Of a DNA stretch of 64,000 nt, positions 7,594 through 16,505 are shown piece after piece. Made by a program: the position numbers and the translations under genes. The notes under the pieces are model-generated. The model ran no database searches, had not been told where the DNA came from, and worked only from the letters and a program-made list of their open reading frames with translations. Numbering within the stretch: position 1 is the stretch's first letter; the number at the start of each line of letters is the position of its first letter. Where the stretch lies: assembly GCA_943789105.1 (NCBI GenBank), contig CALSSW010000005.1, forward strand, positions 352,001 through 416,000. The letters are read 5' to 3'. Source of the DNA: an uncultured Ulvibacter sp. Lineage in GTDB: Bacteria > Bacteroidota > Bacteroidia > Flavobacteriales > Flavobacteriaceae.

Positions 7594-10020
7594 TTAATAG
7601 TTTACGTATACATACCCAATAAGTGGGCTTGGTATTGCTGGATCATTTAGCAATAGCACGTAATAGTAGGTACCAACAGGAACCAGTTTTTTTTCATATA
7701 ATAGTCCCGTATTAGGTATGGCGTTCCAGAAACCCTGCGCATTTCCTCCTGTGTAAATTAAAGTACCATCTCTAGAATATATTTTAAGTTCAAAGTTTTC
7801 ATAGATGTTTAATAGTCCTGAAATTTCAAATTCATCATTAATGGCATCTCCATTGGGAGAAAAGCCTTGAGGTACAAAAGGAGGACAATTCTCTATTGAA
7901 ATCCAAAAAGAACCTGCCGCGAAGCAAACAGCCGTGTCTAGCCTAACAAAAATTTCTTGCACAGCACCCAAACTTTGATAGCTTGAAGGGTTTGTAATAG
8001 CAAAGGTGTTAGATAGTGCATTTTCTAGAGAGGTGTAAAAACGTATAATATCATTTGTATTACTGCTTATTAAATCATTTTGTTGGGTAAGATCAAAAAC
8101 GGCGCTATTAAAACCTTCATTACACAACAGCAAATCTGGAAGTGGTGGTATGGGGTCTATGGTTAAAAATGTTACTTGTGTGGTATATTGGTTGTTGGTC
8201 TCGTTGCGTTCTTCAACGATACCTTGGTCTGTTCCAATATCATCAACAGCAGCCAAAAAAGTAAAATTATTTGGTATTGAGGTGTCTAATATAATTTCAA
8301 CAAAACCCTCTTGGCTTGCGCCAATGGCAATAATTTCTTGAGTTTGTGCTTGCATTATAAGTTGACCATCAATATAAAAAGCGATAGGAGTGTTACTTGG
8401 TAAAGGGGCATTACCAAGGGTGTTATAAACGGTGTATTGAATCTCTAGGGTTTCTTCTCTACAGGTATTAAGCGGGCCGTTAATAACAATGGTCGCATCT
8501 GGAAGTGAGCAATCCAGTACCGTTATAAGGAAAGAATCTACAAGGTAACATAGTGTGTTGTCTGCCCTTATAAAAATCTCCTGAGGGTTTTGAGTGTTTG
8601 TGTAATTGCTAGGGTTTTCAATAGCATTTTGACTTGTGGTAGCATCTCCAACAGACTTATAAAAACTCAGCAAGGCCTGAGAATCTGCTTGGACAACTCC
8701 TTGGGTTAAATCAAAGTTTAGCGAGGGGATAACATCGCAAATTTCAAGATCTTGTAATACAGTTTGCTCTGGTAGTTCTAGAAGGGTAACAGGGACATTG
8801 TCTTGGTTGTTGTCTTCTATAATTTCATACACCGTGCCTTCTCCAGTTCCGTTGTCATCTACAAATATATTGAGCTGGAAATCTGCTCCAATTTCAATGG
8901 GTATTGAAATTGTAATGGTATTGGTTTGTTGTCCTGAGATAGGTATTATATCGGTTGTTTGGCTCTGGCCAACAAGGGTTGTGTCACCATAAAAGGCTAT
9001 AGGCGTGCCAGAGGGAAGTGAATCTGTACAATTTAAATTGTATACCGTATAGGTAATTTCTAAATCTCTATCTCCACAAATATCACCCCCTTTTACTGTA
9101 TCTATACTTATAGTAGCATCTGGCAATTGAGAGTTTAACACCGTTATAATAGTGTTAATCATGACAAAATCCTGCCCAGATGTTAGGTCAATAACAGCGC
9201 TTGTATCTCCGGGGCTTATATTATTTTCTATAGAATAAAAATCTATATCCATATTATACAAAAGCTCATTTTGGGTAAAGCTATTGGTGCCATTAAAAGC
9301 GTTATCTGCAGGGTTTAGAGGTGGGTTGCTTATAATATTTCCATTAATTTGAAGGGTTTCATTAACAGAGAGCGATTGGTCTCCTTCCCAGGCTAAAAAC
9401 CCAATTTTGGCTCCGTCGTTGTCTAGTACATTGATGTTTGATAGATTAATTGTAAGATTAGTGTTGGTGGCAGAAACACTCTCCAAACCGTCAAATATGG
9501 TTACCTGATTAAGGGGCAATGTGTTGTCCTGATAAATAACGGTAATGGCCCATCCTGCAAAGTTTGTCGTGTTTTCACAATAGGGTGCAATAACACCTGT
9601 TAGGTCTAAATCTGCAAGGGTGTATAAGCCATTACCGGTTGCTTGAACAAGCGAGGTTACTTCTGCAAAAGCTGCAAAATAAACCAATCCATTACTTATG
9701 GTTTCTGAGAAGGTTCTTTGGGCAGTAATTTGCTGGCCGTTTAGTGTTACGTCAAAATCTCCAGTCCCAGAACCAGCCCAATACAGGTATGCAGCAATGA
9801 GTTGTTGGTCTGGTTGTAGTTCAAAGTTTGCACTACTAGAGGTTAAAATCTCACAAGGTGTTGGGGGTACAGCGCCTGTGTTTTCTCCAATGTTTAGGGT
9901 GCTTCCAAACGCTAGGTAGTCATACTGCCCATTAAATTGGGCAAAAACGTCCACTTCCTGAGCTAGCAAAATAACTGGAGATACTATTAGTAGTAAACAA
10001 CAAACAACAAAAGGTTTCAT
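7594..10020 (-). CDS. T9SS type B sorting-domain protein with tandem CARDB-like repeats
   Basis: 808 residues with a Sec signal peptide (MKPFVVCCLLLIVSPVILLAQ). The last ~90 residues are the gliding-motility-associated C-terminal domain used as type IX secretion type B signal: PQGFSPNGDAINDEFEI, LKIYSRDGTLIYTG, W.A, and G.YYYVL before the terminal YVYVNY. The middle holds two copies of a module that begins PDATI.I and contains an adhesion-like (CARDB-type) beta domain; each copy is followed by a segment with FDLTQ and NPSxY..QEIFxR...C. The predicted product is an exported, surface-attached or released protein, perhaps adhesive; the ligand is unknown. No partner gene is adjacent. Confidence 0.88.
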   Translation of the reverse strand: MKPFVVCCLLLIVSPVILLAQEVDVFAQFNGQYDYLAFGSTLNIGENTGAVPPTPCEILTSSSANFELQPDQQLIAAYLYWAGSGTGDFDVTLNGQQITAQRTFSETISNGLVYFAAFAEVTSLVQATGNGLYTLADLDLTGVIAPYCENTTNFAGWAITVIYQDNTLPLNQVTIFDGLESVSATNTNLTINLSNINVLDNDGAKIGFLAWEGDQSLSVNETLQINGNIISNPPLNPADNAFNGTNSFTQNELLYNMDIDFYSIENNISPGDTSAVIDLTSGQDFVMINTIITVLNSQLPDATISIDTVKGGDICGDRDLEITYTVYNLNCTDSLPSGTPIAFYGDTTLVGQSQTTDIIPISGQQTNTITISIPIEIGADFQLNIFVDDNGTGEGTVYEIIEDNNQDNVPVTLLELPEQTVLQDLEICDVIPSLNFDLTQGVVQADSQALLSFYKSVGDATTSQNAIENPSNYTNTQNPQEIFIRADNTLCYLVDSFLITVLDCSLPDATIVINGPLNTCREETLEIQYTVYNTLGNAPLPSNTPIAFYIDGQLIMQAQTQEIIAIGASQEGFVEIILDTSIPNNFTFLAAVDDIGTDQGIVEERNETNNQYTTQVTFLTIDPIPPLPDLLLCNEGFNSAVFDLTQQNDLISSNTNDIIRFYTSLENALSNTFAITNPSSYQSLGAVQEIFVRLDTAVCFAAGSFWISIENCPPFVPQGFSPNGDAINDEFEISGLLNIYENFELKIYSRDGTLIYTGGNAQGFWNAIPNTGLLYEKKLVPVGTYYYVLLLNDPAIPSPLIGYVYVNY

Positions 10021-10136
10021 AGCGAAAATTACTACGCTAAATATAAGGTTTTTTAATTCAGTGATTACTTGTTGTGGGTTTTAAAAACAGTACGATAAAC
10101 TATTTAAAAGTTGAGCTTTTCACTTAGCTTCTGCCT

Positions 10137-10952
10137 TTATATAGCCACATTATATTCGCGTAGGGCATCATTTAAAGATGTTTTTTTATTGGTGCTATCT
10201 TTTCTTTTGCCAATAATTAATGCGCATGGAACTTGAAAGTCTCCGGCGGGAAATTTTTTGGTGTAACTTCCAGGAATCACCACAGACCTTGCAGGAACAA
10301 CTCCTTTTGTTTCAACTGGAGTTTGGCCTGTTACATCTATAATTTTGGTACTCATAGTAAGAACTACATTGGCGCCTAAAACAGCTTCTTTTTCTACACG
10401 TACTCCTTCTACAACAATACATCGAGAACCAATAAAAGCGCCATCTTCAATAATAACTGGTGCAGCTTGAAGGGGCTCTAACACGCCTCCTATACCAACG
10501 CCTCCGCTCAGGTGGACATCTTTACCTATTTGAGCACAACTTCCAACAGTTGCCCAGGTATCTATCATGGTACCCTGGTCTACGTATGCGCCTATGTTCA
10601 CATAACTAGGCATAAGAATAACACCTTTGCTAATGAAGGCACCGTGACGTGCAACAGCATTAGGTACTACCCGAATTCCTTTTTCTTTATATCCTGTTTT
10701 TAAAGGAATTTTGTCATGATACTCAAAAACACCTGCCTCAAGAGTTTCCATTTTTTGTATTGGAAAATACAAAACCACTCCTTTTTTTACCCATTGGTTT
10801 ACCTTCCAACTGTTTTCTGTAGGCTCTGCACAGCGCAAGATTCCCTGATCACACAAACCTACAACCTCTTTTATGGCGTCTATGGTTGCTTGTTGGTTTA
10901 ATAAAGAACGGTCTTCCCAGGCTTTTTCTATTATATCTTGAAGTTCTTTCAT
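10137..10952 (-). CDS. dapD: 2,3,4,5-tetrahydropyridine-2,6-dicarboxylate N-succinyltransferase
   Basis: 271 residues, the usual DapD size. It succinylates tetrahydrodipicolinate in the lysine/diaminopimelate pathway. An N-terminal helical domain precedes the left-handed beta-helix of hexapeptide repeats (IGAYVDQGTMIDTWATVGSC, IGKDVHLSGGVGIGGVLEP, IEDGAFIGSRCIVVEG). It is transcribed away from ruvX, and its candidate promoter lies in the shared intergenic region. Confidence 0.97.
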   Translation of the reverse strand: MKELQDIIEKAWEDRSLLNQQATIDAIKEVVGLCDQGILRCAEPTENSWKVNQWVKKGVVLYFPIQKMETLEAGVFEYHDKIPLKTGYKEKGIRVVPNAVARHGAFISKGVILMPSYVNIGAYVDQGTMIDTWATVGSCAQIGKDVHLSGGVGIGGVLEPLQAAPVIIEDGAFIGSRCIVVEGVRVEKEAVLGANVVLTMSTKIIDVTGQTPVETKGVVPARSVVIPGSYTKKFPAGDFQVPCALIIGKRKDSTNKKTSLNDALREYNVAI

Positions 10953-10986
10953 GGCAATTTTTCTGGTTATGGTATTTTATATTATA

Positions 10987-10994
10987 CAAATATA
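10987..10994 (-). promoter_or_regulatory. Candidate -7 box of dapD
   Basis: The minus strand reads TATATTTG, a full TAnnTTTG match, 34 nt before the dapD ATG. It is divergent from the ruvX box at 11047. Confidence 0.4.
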
Positions 10995-11046
10995 AACACC
11001 CTAATGATTATATACACCATATGTAGCATACGATACTATAAATCTT

Positions 11047-11054
11047 TATTTTTG
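11047..11054 (+). promoter_or_regulatory. Candidate -7 box of ruvX
   Basis: TATTTTTG matches TAnnTTTG and ends 8 nt before the ruvX ATG, implying a leaderless or nearly leaderless transcript. Confidence 0.4.
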
Positions 11055-11062
11055 CAATAAAA

Positions 11063-11473
11063 ATGGGAAGAATCCTCGCTATAGATTATGGTAGTAAACG
11101 CACAGGGATAGCCGTAACAGATCAGTTGCAGCTTATCGCCTCTGGGCTTACTACAGTTCAAACCCATGGTTTGATGCCTTTTTTAAGTACCTATTTTTCT
11201 GAGCAAAAGGTAGATGCTATTGTAATTGGAGAGCCTACTCAAAGAGATGGAGCTCCCTCAAATATAGAAGGGAATATTCAAAATTTTATTAAAGGCTTTA
11301 GTCTTAAATTTCCGAATATTGCTGTTGTGAGAGTAGATGAGCGCTTAACAAGTAAAATGGCTTTTCAAACTATGATTGATAGCGGCTTGAAAAAAAAACA
11401 AAGACAAAACAAAGCCCTTGTAGATGAAATAAGTGCAACCATTATTTTACAACAATTTTTATATACTAAATAA
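11063..11473 (+). CDS. ruvX: Putative pre-16S rRNA nuclease / Holliday junction resolvase-like YqgF
   Basis: 136 residues, the usual length of the YqgF/RuvX family with an RNase H-like fold. The catalytic acidic residue Asp8 lies in AIDYGSKRTGIAVTD, then VIGEP with the conserved Glu, VDERLTS, and the C-terminal Asp in LVDEISATIILQ. Family members mature 16S rRNA 5' ends (E. coli YqgF). It is 6 bp upstream of def and presumably translated from the same mRNA. Confidence 0.93.
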   Translation: MGRILAIDYGSKRTGIAVTDQLQLIASGLTTVQTHGLMPFLSTYFSEQKVDAIVIGEPTQRDGAPSNIEGNIQNFIKGFSLKFPNIAVVRVDERLTSKMAFQTMIDSGLKKKQRQNKALVDEISATIILQQFLYTK

Positions 11474-11479
11474 TAGAAA

Positions 11480-12070
11480 ATGATTTTACCCATTGTAGCC
11501 TATGGCGATCCTGTGTTACGAAAACAATGTAAAGACATATCTAAGGCATACCCTAATTTAGATGCCCTGTTAAAAAACATGTATGAAACCATGTATGGCG
11601 CCAGTGGGGTCGGTTTAGCAGCTCCGCAAATTGGTTTGCCAATTCGTATATTTTTGGTAGATGCAAGTCCATTTGCTGATAAGGAAACAATGGATGCTCA
11701 GGAACTAGCCCAGGTTGAAGGATTTAAAAAAACCTTCATTAATGCAACCATAATTGAGGAACAAGGGGAGGAGTTTGCTTTCAATGAGGGGTGTTTAAGT
11801 ATTCCAGATGTGCGTGAAGATGTTTACAGAAAACCAGATATTACCATTGAGTACTATGATGAAAGCTTTACAAAACATACCCAAAAATATACCGGTATTA
11901 TTGCAAGAATTATACAGCATGAGTATGATCATATCGAGGGTGTTTTATTTACAGACAAACTCTCATCCTTAAAAAAGCGAATACTAAAAGGTAGATTAAC
12001 CAACATTAGTAAAGGAAAAGCAACTGCAGATTATCGCATGCGTTTTCCTAATGCTAAAAAGAAACGTTAA
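11480..12070 (+). CDS. def: Peptide deformylase
   Basis: 196 residues; removes the formyl group from nascent protein N-termini. All three motifs are intact: GVGLAAPQIG (43-52), EGCLSIP (103-109, metal ligand Cys105) and QHEYDH (146-151, metal ligands His147 and His151, catalytic Glu148). The 196-residue length with a basic C-terminal extension (KGRLTNISKGKA...KKKR) is normal for Bacteroidota. The gene order ruvX-def-DUF5606 is conserved in flavobacteria. Confidence 0.98.
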   Translation: MILPIVAYGDPVLRKQCKDISKAYPNLDALLKNMYETMYGASGVGLAAPQIGLPIRIFLVDASPFADKETMDAQELAQVEGFKKTFINATIIEEQGEEFAFNEGCLSIPDVREDVYRKPDITIEYYDESFTKHTQKYTGIIARIIQHEYDHIEGVLFTDKLSSLKKRILKGRLTNISKGKATADYRMRFPNAKKKR

Positions 12071-12182
12071 AGGGTTGCGTATCAAAAAATTTCAAAACAT
12101 CTTTGCAACAAATTCTAACAATACACAGTTTCGTTTAAAAAGTAAAGATTAACATTTCGTACTTAACTATTTTTCAATAATT

Positions 12183-12743
12183 ATGAGTTTAGAAAAAGTA
12201 TTATCAATTTCAGGAAAGCCAGGGTTGTATAAAATGACCAAGCAAACACGTAATGGTTTTTTAGCAGAGTCTTTATTAGACCATAAAAAAATAAGTGTGA
12301 GTTCTAGGCACAATGTGAGTTTACTTACAGAAATTGCTATTTATACCTTAACCCAGGAGGTACCACTTCGTGAAATATTTCAAAAGATTGCAACCAAAGA
12401 AGAAGGGAAACAAACCATTAGCCATAAAGTACCTAAAGTAGAATTAGAAGAATTCTTCTTTGGTGTTTTGCCAGACTATGATGAAGATCGTGTATATCCA
12501 AGTGATATTAAAAAATTGGTGCAATGGTATAATCTTTTAGTTAACAATGGATTTACAGACTTCTCTGAGCCAGCTCAGGACGCCGAAAGCAAACAAACCA
12601 GTACTGCAACTCCTGAAGGTAAAGCTCCTAAAGCAAGCCCTAAAAAAAAGGCGGCAGGCAAGCAAATAAACAAAGCGCCTGTTAAAGCAACAAAAAAAGC
12701 GGTTACTCAAAATAAAAAAGTAACCACTGCAAAGAAAAAATAA
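12183..12743 (+). CDS. DUF5606 protein with Lys/Ala-rich tail
   Basis: 186 residues. The first ~125 form the DUF5606 domain (MSLEKVLSISGKPGLYKM, FLAESLLDHKK, VPLREIFQKI, YPSDIKKLVQWYNLL), a family seen downstream of def in Bacteroidota. The rest (about 135-186) is a low-complexity Lys/Ala/Pro tail resembling a histone H1-type tail, which could bind nucleic acid. No signal peptide is seen. Function is unknown to me; the position suggests a translation-linked or housekeeping role. A strong hairpin terminator follows the stop codon. Confidence 0.85.
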   Translation: MSLEKVLSISGKPGLYKMTKQTRNGFLAESLLDHKKISVSSRHNVSLLTEIAIYTLTQEVPLREIFQKIATKEEGKQTISHKVPKVELEEFFFGVLPDYDEDRVYPSDIKKLVQWYNLLVNNGFTDFSEPAQDAESKQTSTATPEGKAPKASPKKKAAGKQINKAPVKATKKAVTQNKKVTTAKKK

Positions 12744-12761
12744 AACATATTACATATTAAA

Positions 12762-12803
12762 AAAAAGCCTGCGTTAGATTACAACGCAGGCTTTTTGTTT
12801 TTA
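12762..12803 (+). terminator. Intrinsic terminator after the ruvX-def-DUF5606 operon
   Basis: A 14-bp perfect stem (12762-12775 paired with 12783-12796, core GCCTGCGTT/AACGCAGGC) with a 7-nt loop is followed by a T-rich run. The A-run on the upstream side means it could also work on the opposite strand. Confidence 0.9.
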
Positions 12804-12865
12804 AGAATATATGTTTTAATACTATCCTTATTTTATATAATTAGAATTTAAAATGAGTACAAACA

Positions 12866-12893
12866 AAAAACCCAACCATAAGGTTGGGTTTTT
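12866..12893 (-). terminator. Intrinsic terminator after the OmpA lipoprotein gene
   Basis: A perfect stem CCCAACC/GGTTGGG, extended by A5/T5, with a 4-nt loop. The A-run at 12865-12870 gives a U-run on the minus strand. It lies 20 bp beyond the stop of the minus-strand OmpA gene, and being A/T-flanked on both sides may be bidirectional. Confidence 0.88.
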
Positions 12894-12912
12894 AATTACG
12901 GGTAGTACTATT

Positions 12913-13863
12913 TTAGAGTTGAGGTGTGTTGTCCTTTTTTTCTTCAGGAGTGTTTTCTTCCATATCTTGAGGAGTGTTTTCTAGGTTTTCTGTAGGTGTC
13001 TCTTCTGGTTGACCCTCAGACATGTTTTTCATCTCATCTTCTATCATTTTGTAGAATTGATCGATCTTAGGAAGAATTAATATTTTTGTTCTTCTATTTC
13101 TTGATCTATTTTCTGGAGTGTCATTGTCTACCAGTGGAAGGTACTCTCCGCGACCAGCAGCTATTAACTGTTCTGGCTTAACACCCAAGTCTTGTAATAC
13201 CCTTACAATAGAGGTAGCACGTTTTACACTAAGATCCCAGTTGTCTTTAAGTACACTACCATTATATGGTACATTATCTGTATGGCTCTCTACCATAGCC
13301 TCAAATTCTGGCTTACCATTAATTACCATGGCAACTTTACCTAAAATTTCTTTAGCTCTTTCTGTTACATTATAACTTCCTGTTGAGAATAGCACTTTAT
13401 CACTCAGGGAGATAAATACCACACTTTTTTCTACATTAATCTCAATGTCTTGATCATTGATGCCTACCTCTTTTTTCAGGCTTGTCACAAGGGCAAGTGT
13501 TACGCTGTCTTTTTTGGTAAGTGCATCTTGTAATCTAGATATTTTAAGATCTTTCTCTTTTAAACTCTCCAAAGATTTTTCAAGATTAGTAGCCCCTTTG
13601 GTAGTCAAGACAGTCATGTCTTGAGAAGTCTTAATAAGATCTTGATTTGTTTTACGCATATCAGCCAAACGCTCCTCTAAAGATTGTAGTCTAGCATTTG
13701 CTGTAGCCTTGTCTTTATCACAGGCATTTAAAAGCACTGTTGCAGTGTTGAGTAAATCTTTATTTTTTTTGTAGTTAGCCTCTAAAGCTTTGTACTTTTT
13801 TGATGCTACACAAGATGGAAATAGGAACATTCCGCAAGTGGCTAGGATAAGAAGTTTTTTCAT
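12913..13863 (-). CDS. OmpA family peptidoglycan-binding lipoprotein
   Basis: I chose the ATG at 13863 over a longer reading because it directly begins a lipoprotein signal (MKKLLILATCGMFLFPSC, lipobox FPSC). The mature protein has a long coiled coil (roughly residues 20-130, many Lys/Leu/Asp heptads) and a C-terminal OmpA-type peptidoglycan-binding domain (LFSTGSYNVTERAKEIL, ESHTDNVPY, LSVKRATSIVRVL, AAGRGEYLPL, NRSRNRRTKILI). The tail after about residue 270 is rich in Glu, Pro and Thr (ENTPQ/EETP repeats). It likely tethers the outer membrane to the cell wall. The gene is monocistronic, with its own terminator. Confidence 0.92.
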   Translation of the reverse strand: MKKLLILATCGMFLFPSCVASKKYKALEANYKKNKDLLNTATVLLNACDKDKATANARLQSLEERLADMRKTNQDLIKTSQDMTVLTTKGATNLEKSLESLKEKDLKISRLQDALTKKDSVTLALVTSLKKEVGINDQDIEINVEKSVVFISLSDKVLFSTGSYNVTERAKEILGKVAMVINGKPEFEAMVESHTDNVPYNGSVLKDNWDLSVKRATSIVRVLQDLGVKPEQLIAAGRGEYLPLVDNDTPENRSRNRRTKILILPKIDQFYKMIEDEMKNMSEGQPEETPTENLENTPQDMEENTPEEKKDNTPQL

Positions 13864-13930
13864 GGTTAATTGGGTTTTATTATTACTTAAAACTAACAAA
13901 TTTTAAAAATATTGTAGTAGACAACTCGTT

Positions 13931-14944
13931 CTATACTATTTTTTTGTTTTGATTTAATGCGATAAAAGTAGTTTTTTTTCTGATGAAATACATCCAAACT
14001 ACAGATTTTATTTGATAGTAAGCGATCTTTTTTGTGTCTTTGTTTCTTTTTTTAATAAATGTTAGTGCAAGACAATAAAAAGAGAGGTGCGCTTTAAAGA
14101 CGGCAAAAAAGTGTGAGGGTTTCCCAGACACCAAAAATTGCCAAGCTGCCAAGGCATCAAGAAGCATTCTAATAAACAGAATCACCCATACCACAGAGCG
14201 ATTATTGTTTTTTAACATCACAAGTAAAGAATTCCTAAAATTATAAAAAGTCTTTCTAGGATTCTCTACAGCAAGAGTACCACCACCAAGATGATACACA
14301 GTTGAGTCTCCTTTATAATGTATAATACCTCCTTGTTGTTGCATGCGCCAACACAAGTCTATTTCTTCTTGGTGAGCAAACAAATCTTCATCAAAGCCGT
14401 TGGCATTTACAAAAGCTTCTTTTTTTAGGGCTATACAGGCGCCACTGGCCCAAAAAATTTGTCGCGAGTCATTGTATTGTCCTGTGTCTTTCTCTGTGGT
14501 ATTAAAAATACGTCCTCTACAATATGGATACCCCAAGGCATCTATATAACCTCCGCCAGCTCCAGCATACTCAAAATAGTCTTTGTTTTTATAATTTAGT
14601 ATTTTTGGCTGTACCGCGACCAAATTTGAAGTGGCTTTAAAAGCCTCTATAATTGGGGTTAGCCAACCTTGAGTAACTTCTACATCACTGTTTAGAAGCA
14701 CAAAAACATCTTCTTTGAGATGCGCTAATGCATCATTATATCCTTTGGCATAGCCCCCGTTTTGGGTATTAGTGATAAGATGTACTTTACTGAAATGTTC
14801 TTTTATATATGCAACACTGCCATCTGTAGAGGCGTTATCTGCAACATATACGGTAGCTTGTTGAGAATATTCAAGCACACTTGGCAAGAACTGCTCCAGC
14901 AGTGCTTTACCATTGTAATTGAGTATGACTATTGCTAGGTTCAT
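13931..14944 (-). CDS. Glycosyltransferase family 2
   Basis: 337 residues. An N-terminal GT-A domain has the nucleotide-sugar site AIVILNYNGKALLEQFLPS, the YVADNASTDGS motif, and the DxD-like LLNSDVEV. Further on are the acceptor-site motifs ASGACIALKKEAF, GFDEDLFAHQEEIDLCWRMQ and YHLGGGTL. The C-terminal part has hydrophobic stretches (VVWVILFIRMLLDALAAWQF) that suggest membrane association. It is of the rhamnosyl/galactosyl-transferase-like type; donor and acceptor cannot be inferred. It is separated from the envelope glycan locus at 33-42 kb. Confidence 0.9.
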   Translation of the reverse strand: MNLAIVILNYNGKALLEQFLPSVLEYSQQATVYVADNASTDGSVAYIKEHFSKVHLITNTQNGGYAKGYNDALAHLKEDVFVLLNSDVEVTQGWLTPIIEAFKATSNLVAVQPKILNYKNKDYFEYAGAGGGYIDALGYPYCRGRIFNTTEKDTGQYNDSRQIFWASGACIALKKEAFVNANGFDEDLFAHQEEIDLCWRMQQQGGIIHYKGDSTVYHLGGGTLAVENPRKTFYNFRNSLLVMLKNNNRSVVWVILFIRMLLDALAAWQFLVSGKPSHFFAVFKAHLSFYCLALTFIKKRNKDTKKIAYYQIKSVVWMYFIRKKTTFIALNQNKKIV

Positions 14945-14963
14945 GGATGTAAAAATACTAGGT

Positions 14964-15410
14964 TTATTTTTGATACTCTGGTAGTGTCTCTAAAAACGAA
15001 TACCGCTTGTTTTGCAAATCCATCTTGCAATAATAATGATCTATACCATTTGTCACCATCAAAAAGGTGCTTTTTAACACCAAGTTATAACGGGCAATTT
15101 GATCAAAGGTGTCTTGAGAGATTTTAATACTGTCTGCCTTGCACTCTACAATTAAATGAATACTGCCATCTGGGTTAAAAGTTACAATGTCATAGCGTTT
15201 GGTGGTGCCATGTAACTTGATTTGTTTTTCAACATTAATTAAAGACAGTGGTATGTTAAGCTCCTTAATTAGGTATTGTATGGTGTTTTGCCGCACCCAC
15301 TCCTCTGGTGTGAGGACCATGAATTTTTTTCTAACAACATCAAAAATCAATGGTTTGTTTTCCCTATTTTTGAATCGAAATGAATACTGCTTAAAGTTGA
15401 GTTGCCGCAT
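14964..15410 (-). CDS. Type I restriction HsdR N-terminal-like nuclease-fold protein
   Basis: 148 residues. It resembles the HsdR N-terminal nuclease-like domain: RKKFMVLTPEEWVRQ, KRYDIVTF and the PD-(D/E)XK-like core D...HLIVECKADS with Glu/Lys preserved. There is no helicase part and no HsdM/HsdS neighbour, so this is not a restriction system. Such stand-alone proteins occur next to holA in many Bacteroidota (family knowledge). It is divergently transcribed from holA, 87 bp apart. Function unknown. Confidence 0.82.
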   Translation of the reverse strand: MRQLNFKQYSFRFKNRENKPLIFDVVRKKFMVLTPEEWVRQNTIQYLIKELNIPLSLINVEKQIKLHGTTKRYDIVTFNPDGSIHLIVECKADSIKISQDTFDQIARYNLVLKSTFLMVTNGIDHYYCKMDLQNKRYSFLETLPEYQK

Positions 15411-15438
15411 ACCGTAAAAATAATCTTTCTTGGAAGAT

Positions 15439-15446
15439 TAGCTTTG
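15439..15446 (+). promoter_or_regulatory. Candidate -7 box of holA
   Basis: TAGCTTTG, a full TAnnTTTG match, about 50 nt upstream of the holA ATG in the divergent intergenic region. Confidence 0.35.
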
Positions 15447-15497
15447 TAAAATCTACTTAACTTGTGCCCAAATTGCTAACATTTCATATCCATATCT

Positions 15498-16499
15498 ATG
15501 TCTGCACAAGCAAAAGAAATTGTAAATAATATAAAAAAAGGTGTAATTGCTCCTATCTATTTTTTAATGGGTGAGGAAGCCTTTTATATTGACGCTATTT
15601 CAAATTACATAGAAAAAACTGTTTTAGATGAGAGTGAAAAAGGCTTTAACCAAATGGTGCTATATGGTAGAGACATTACCATAGATGATATTGTAAGTAA
15701 TGCCAAGCGCTATCCAATGATGTCTCCAAGGCAAGTTGTAATAGTAAAAGAAGCGCAAGATCTTTCTCGCACTATTGAGAGTTTGTTAGCCTACGTTGAG
15801 AATCCTCAACCTACTACAGTTTTGGTTATTTGCTATAAATACAAAAAGCTAGATGCAAGAAAAAAGTTGAGTAAAGCCATTAAAAAAGTAGGGGTTTTGT
15901 TTGAGAGTAAGAAACTCTATGAAAATAAAATTCCAGACTTTATACAAGCTACTCTTGACAGCAAAGGCTACACCATTACTCCAAAGGCATCACTAATGCT
16001 AACAGAATTTTTAGGTACAGATTTAGGTAAAATACACAATGAACTTCAAAAATTACAACTTATTGTAAAGCCTGGTGCTCAAATAACTCCAGAGATTGTA
16101 GAACAAAATATAGGAATCAGTAAAGACTTTAATAATTTTGAATTACAAAAAGCTATTGGTGATCGCAACGTTCTAAAAGCATATGCAATTATTCAATATT
16201 TTGGACAAAACCCAAAGAACAATCCAATTGTCATGACTGTTTCTTTACTGTATAGCTTTTTTGTAAAATTGTTAAAATATCATGCCCTATCCAACAAAGC
16301 AAATGCAGCAAAGGCCCTTGGCCTAAATCCATATTTTATAAAAGATTATCAAGTAGCTGCTCGCAATTACCCTATGAAAAAAGTAAGTGTAATTATTAGT
16401 GCCATAAGAGATGTAGATATGAAAAGTAAAGGAGTAGGAGCCTCAAGTACCCCACAGGCAGACCTGTTAAAAGAACTACTTGTTGCTATATTTAATTAA
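15498..16499 (+). CDS. holA: DNA polymerase III delta subunit
   Basis: 333 residues, the usual HolA length. It is the clamp-loader wrench that opens the beta sliding clamp. Visible: PIYFLMGEEAFYID (degenerate P-loop region), RYPMMSPRQVVIVKEAQDL, the LLAYVENPQPTTVLVICY block, and the C-terminal helical domain with IMTVSLLYSFFVKLLK-like sequence and DMKSKG. It converges on the LETM1-like gene with only 6 bp between stop codons. Confidence 0.95.
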   Translation: MSAQAKEIVNNIKKGVIAPIYFLMGEEAFYIDAISNYIEKTVLDESEKGFNQMVLYGRDITIDDIVSNAKRYPMMSPRQVVIVKEAQDLSRTIESLLAYVENPQPTTVLVICYKYKKLDARKKLSKAIKKVGVLFESKKLYENKIPDFIQATLDSKGYTITPKASLMLTEFLGTDLGKIHNELQKLQLIVKPGAQITPEIVEQNIGISKDFNNFELQKAIGDRNVLKAYAIIQYFGQNPKNNPIVMTVSLLYSFFVKLLKYHALSNKANAAKALGLNPYFIKDYQVAARNYPMKKVSVIISAIRDVDMKSKGVGASSTPQADLLKELLVAIFN

Positions 16500-16505
16500 A
16501 AAAAA

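Noticed and set aside
12071-12182. A weak GTTGC/GCAAC inverted repeat between def and DUF5606
   Set aside because: Only five pairs over a long loop, expected by chance in this composition.
14964-15410. Possible restriction-modification system from the HsdR-like domain
   Set aside because: The protein has only the N-terminal nuclease-like domain and no HsdM, HsdS or helicase gene is near; it is a stand-alone gene beside holA.
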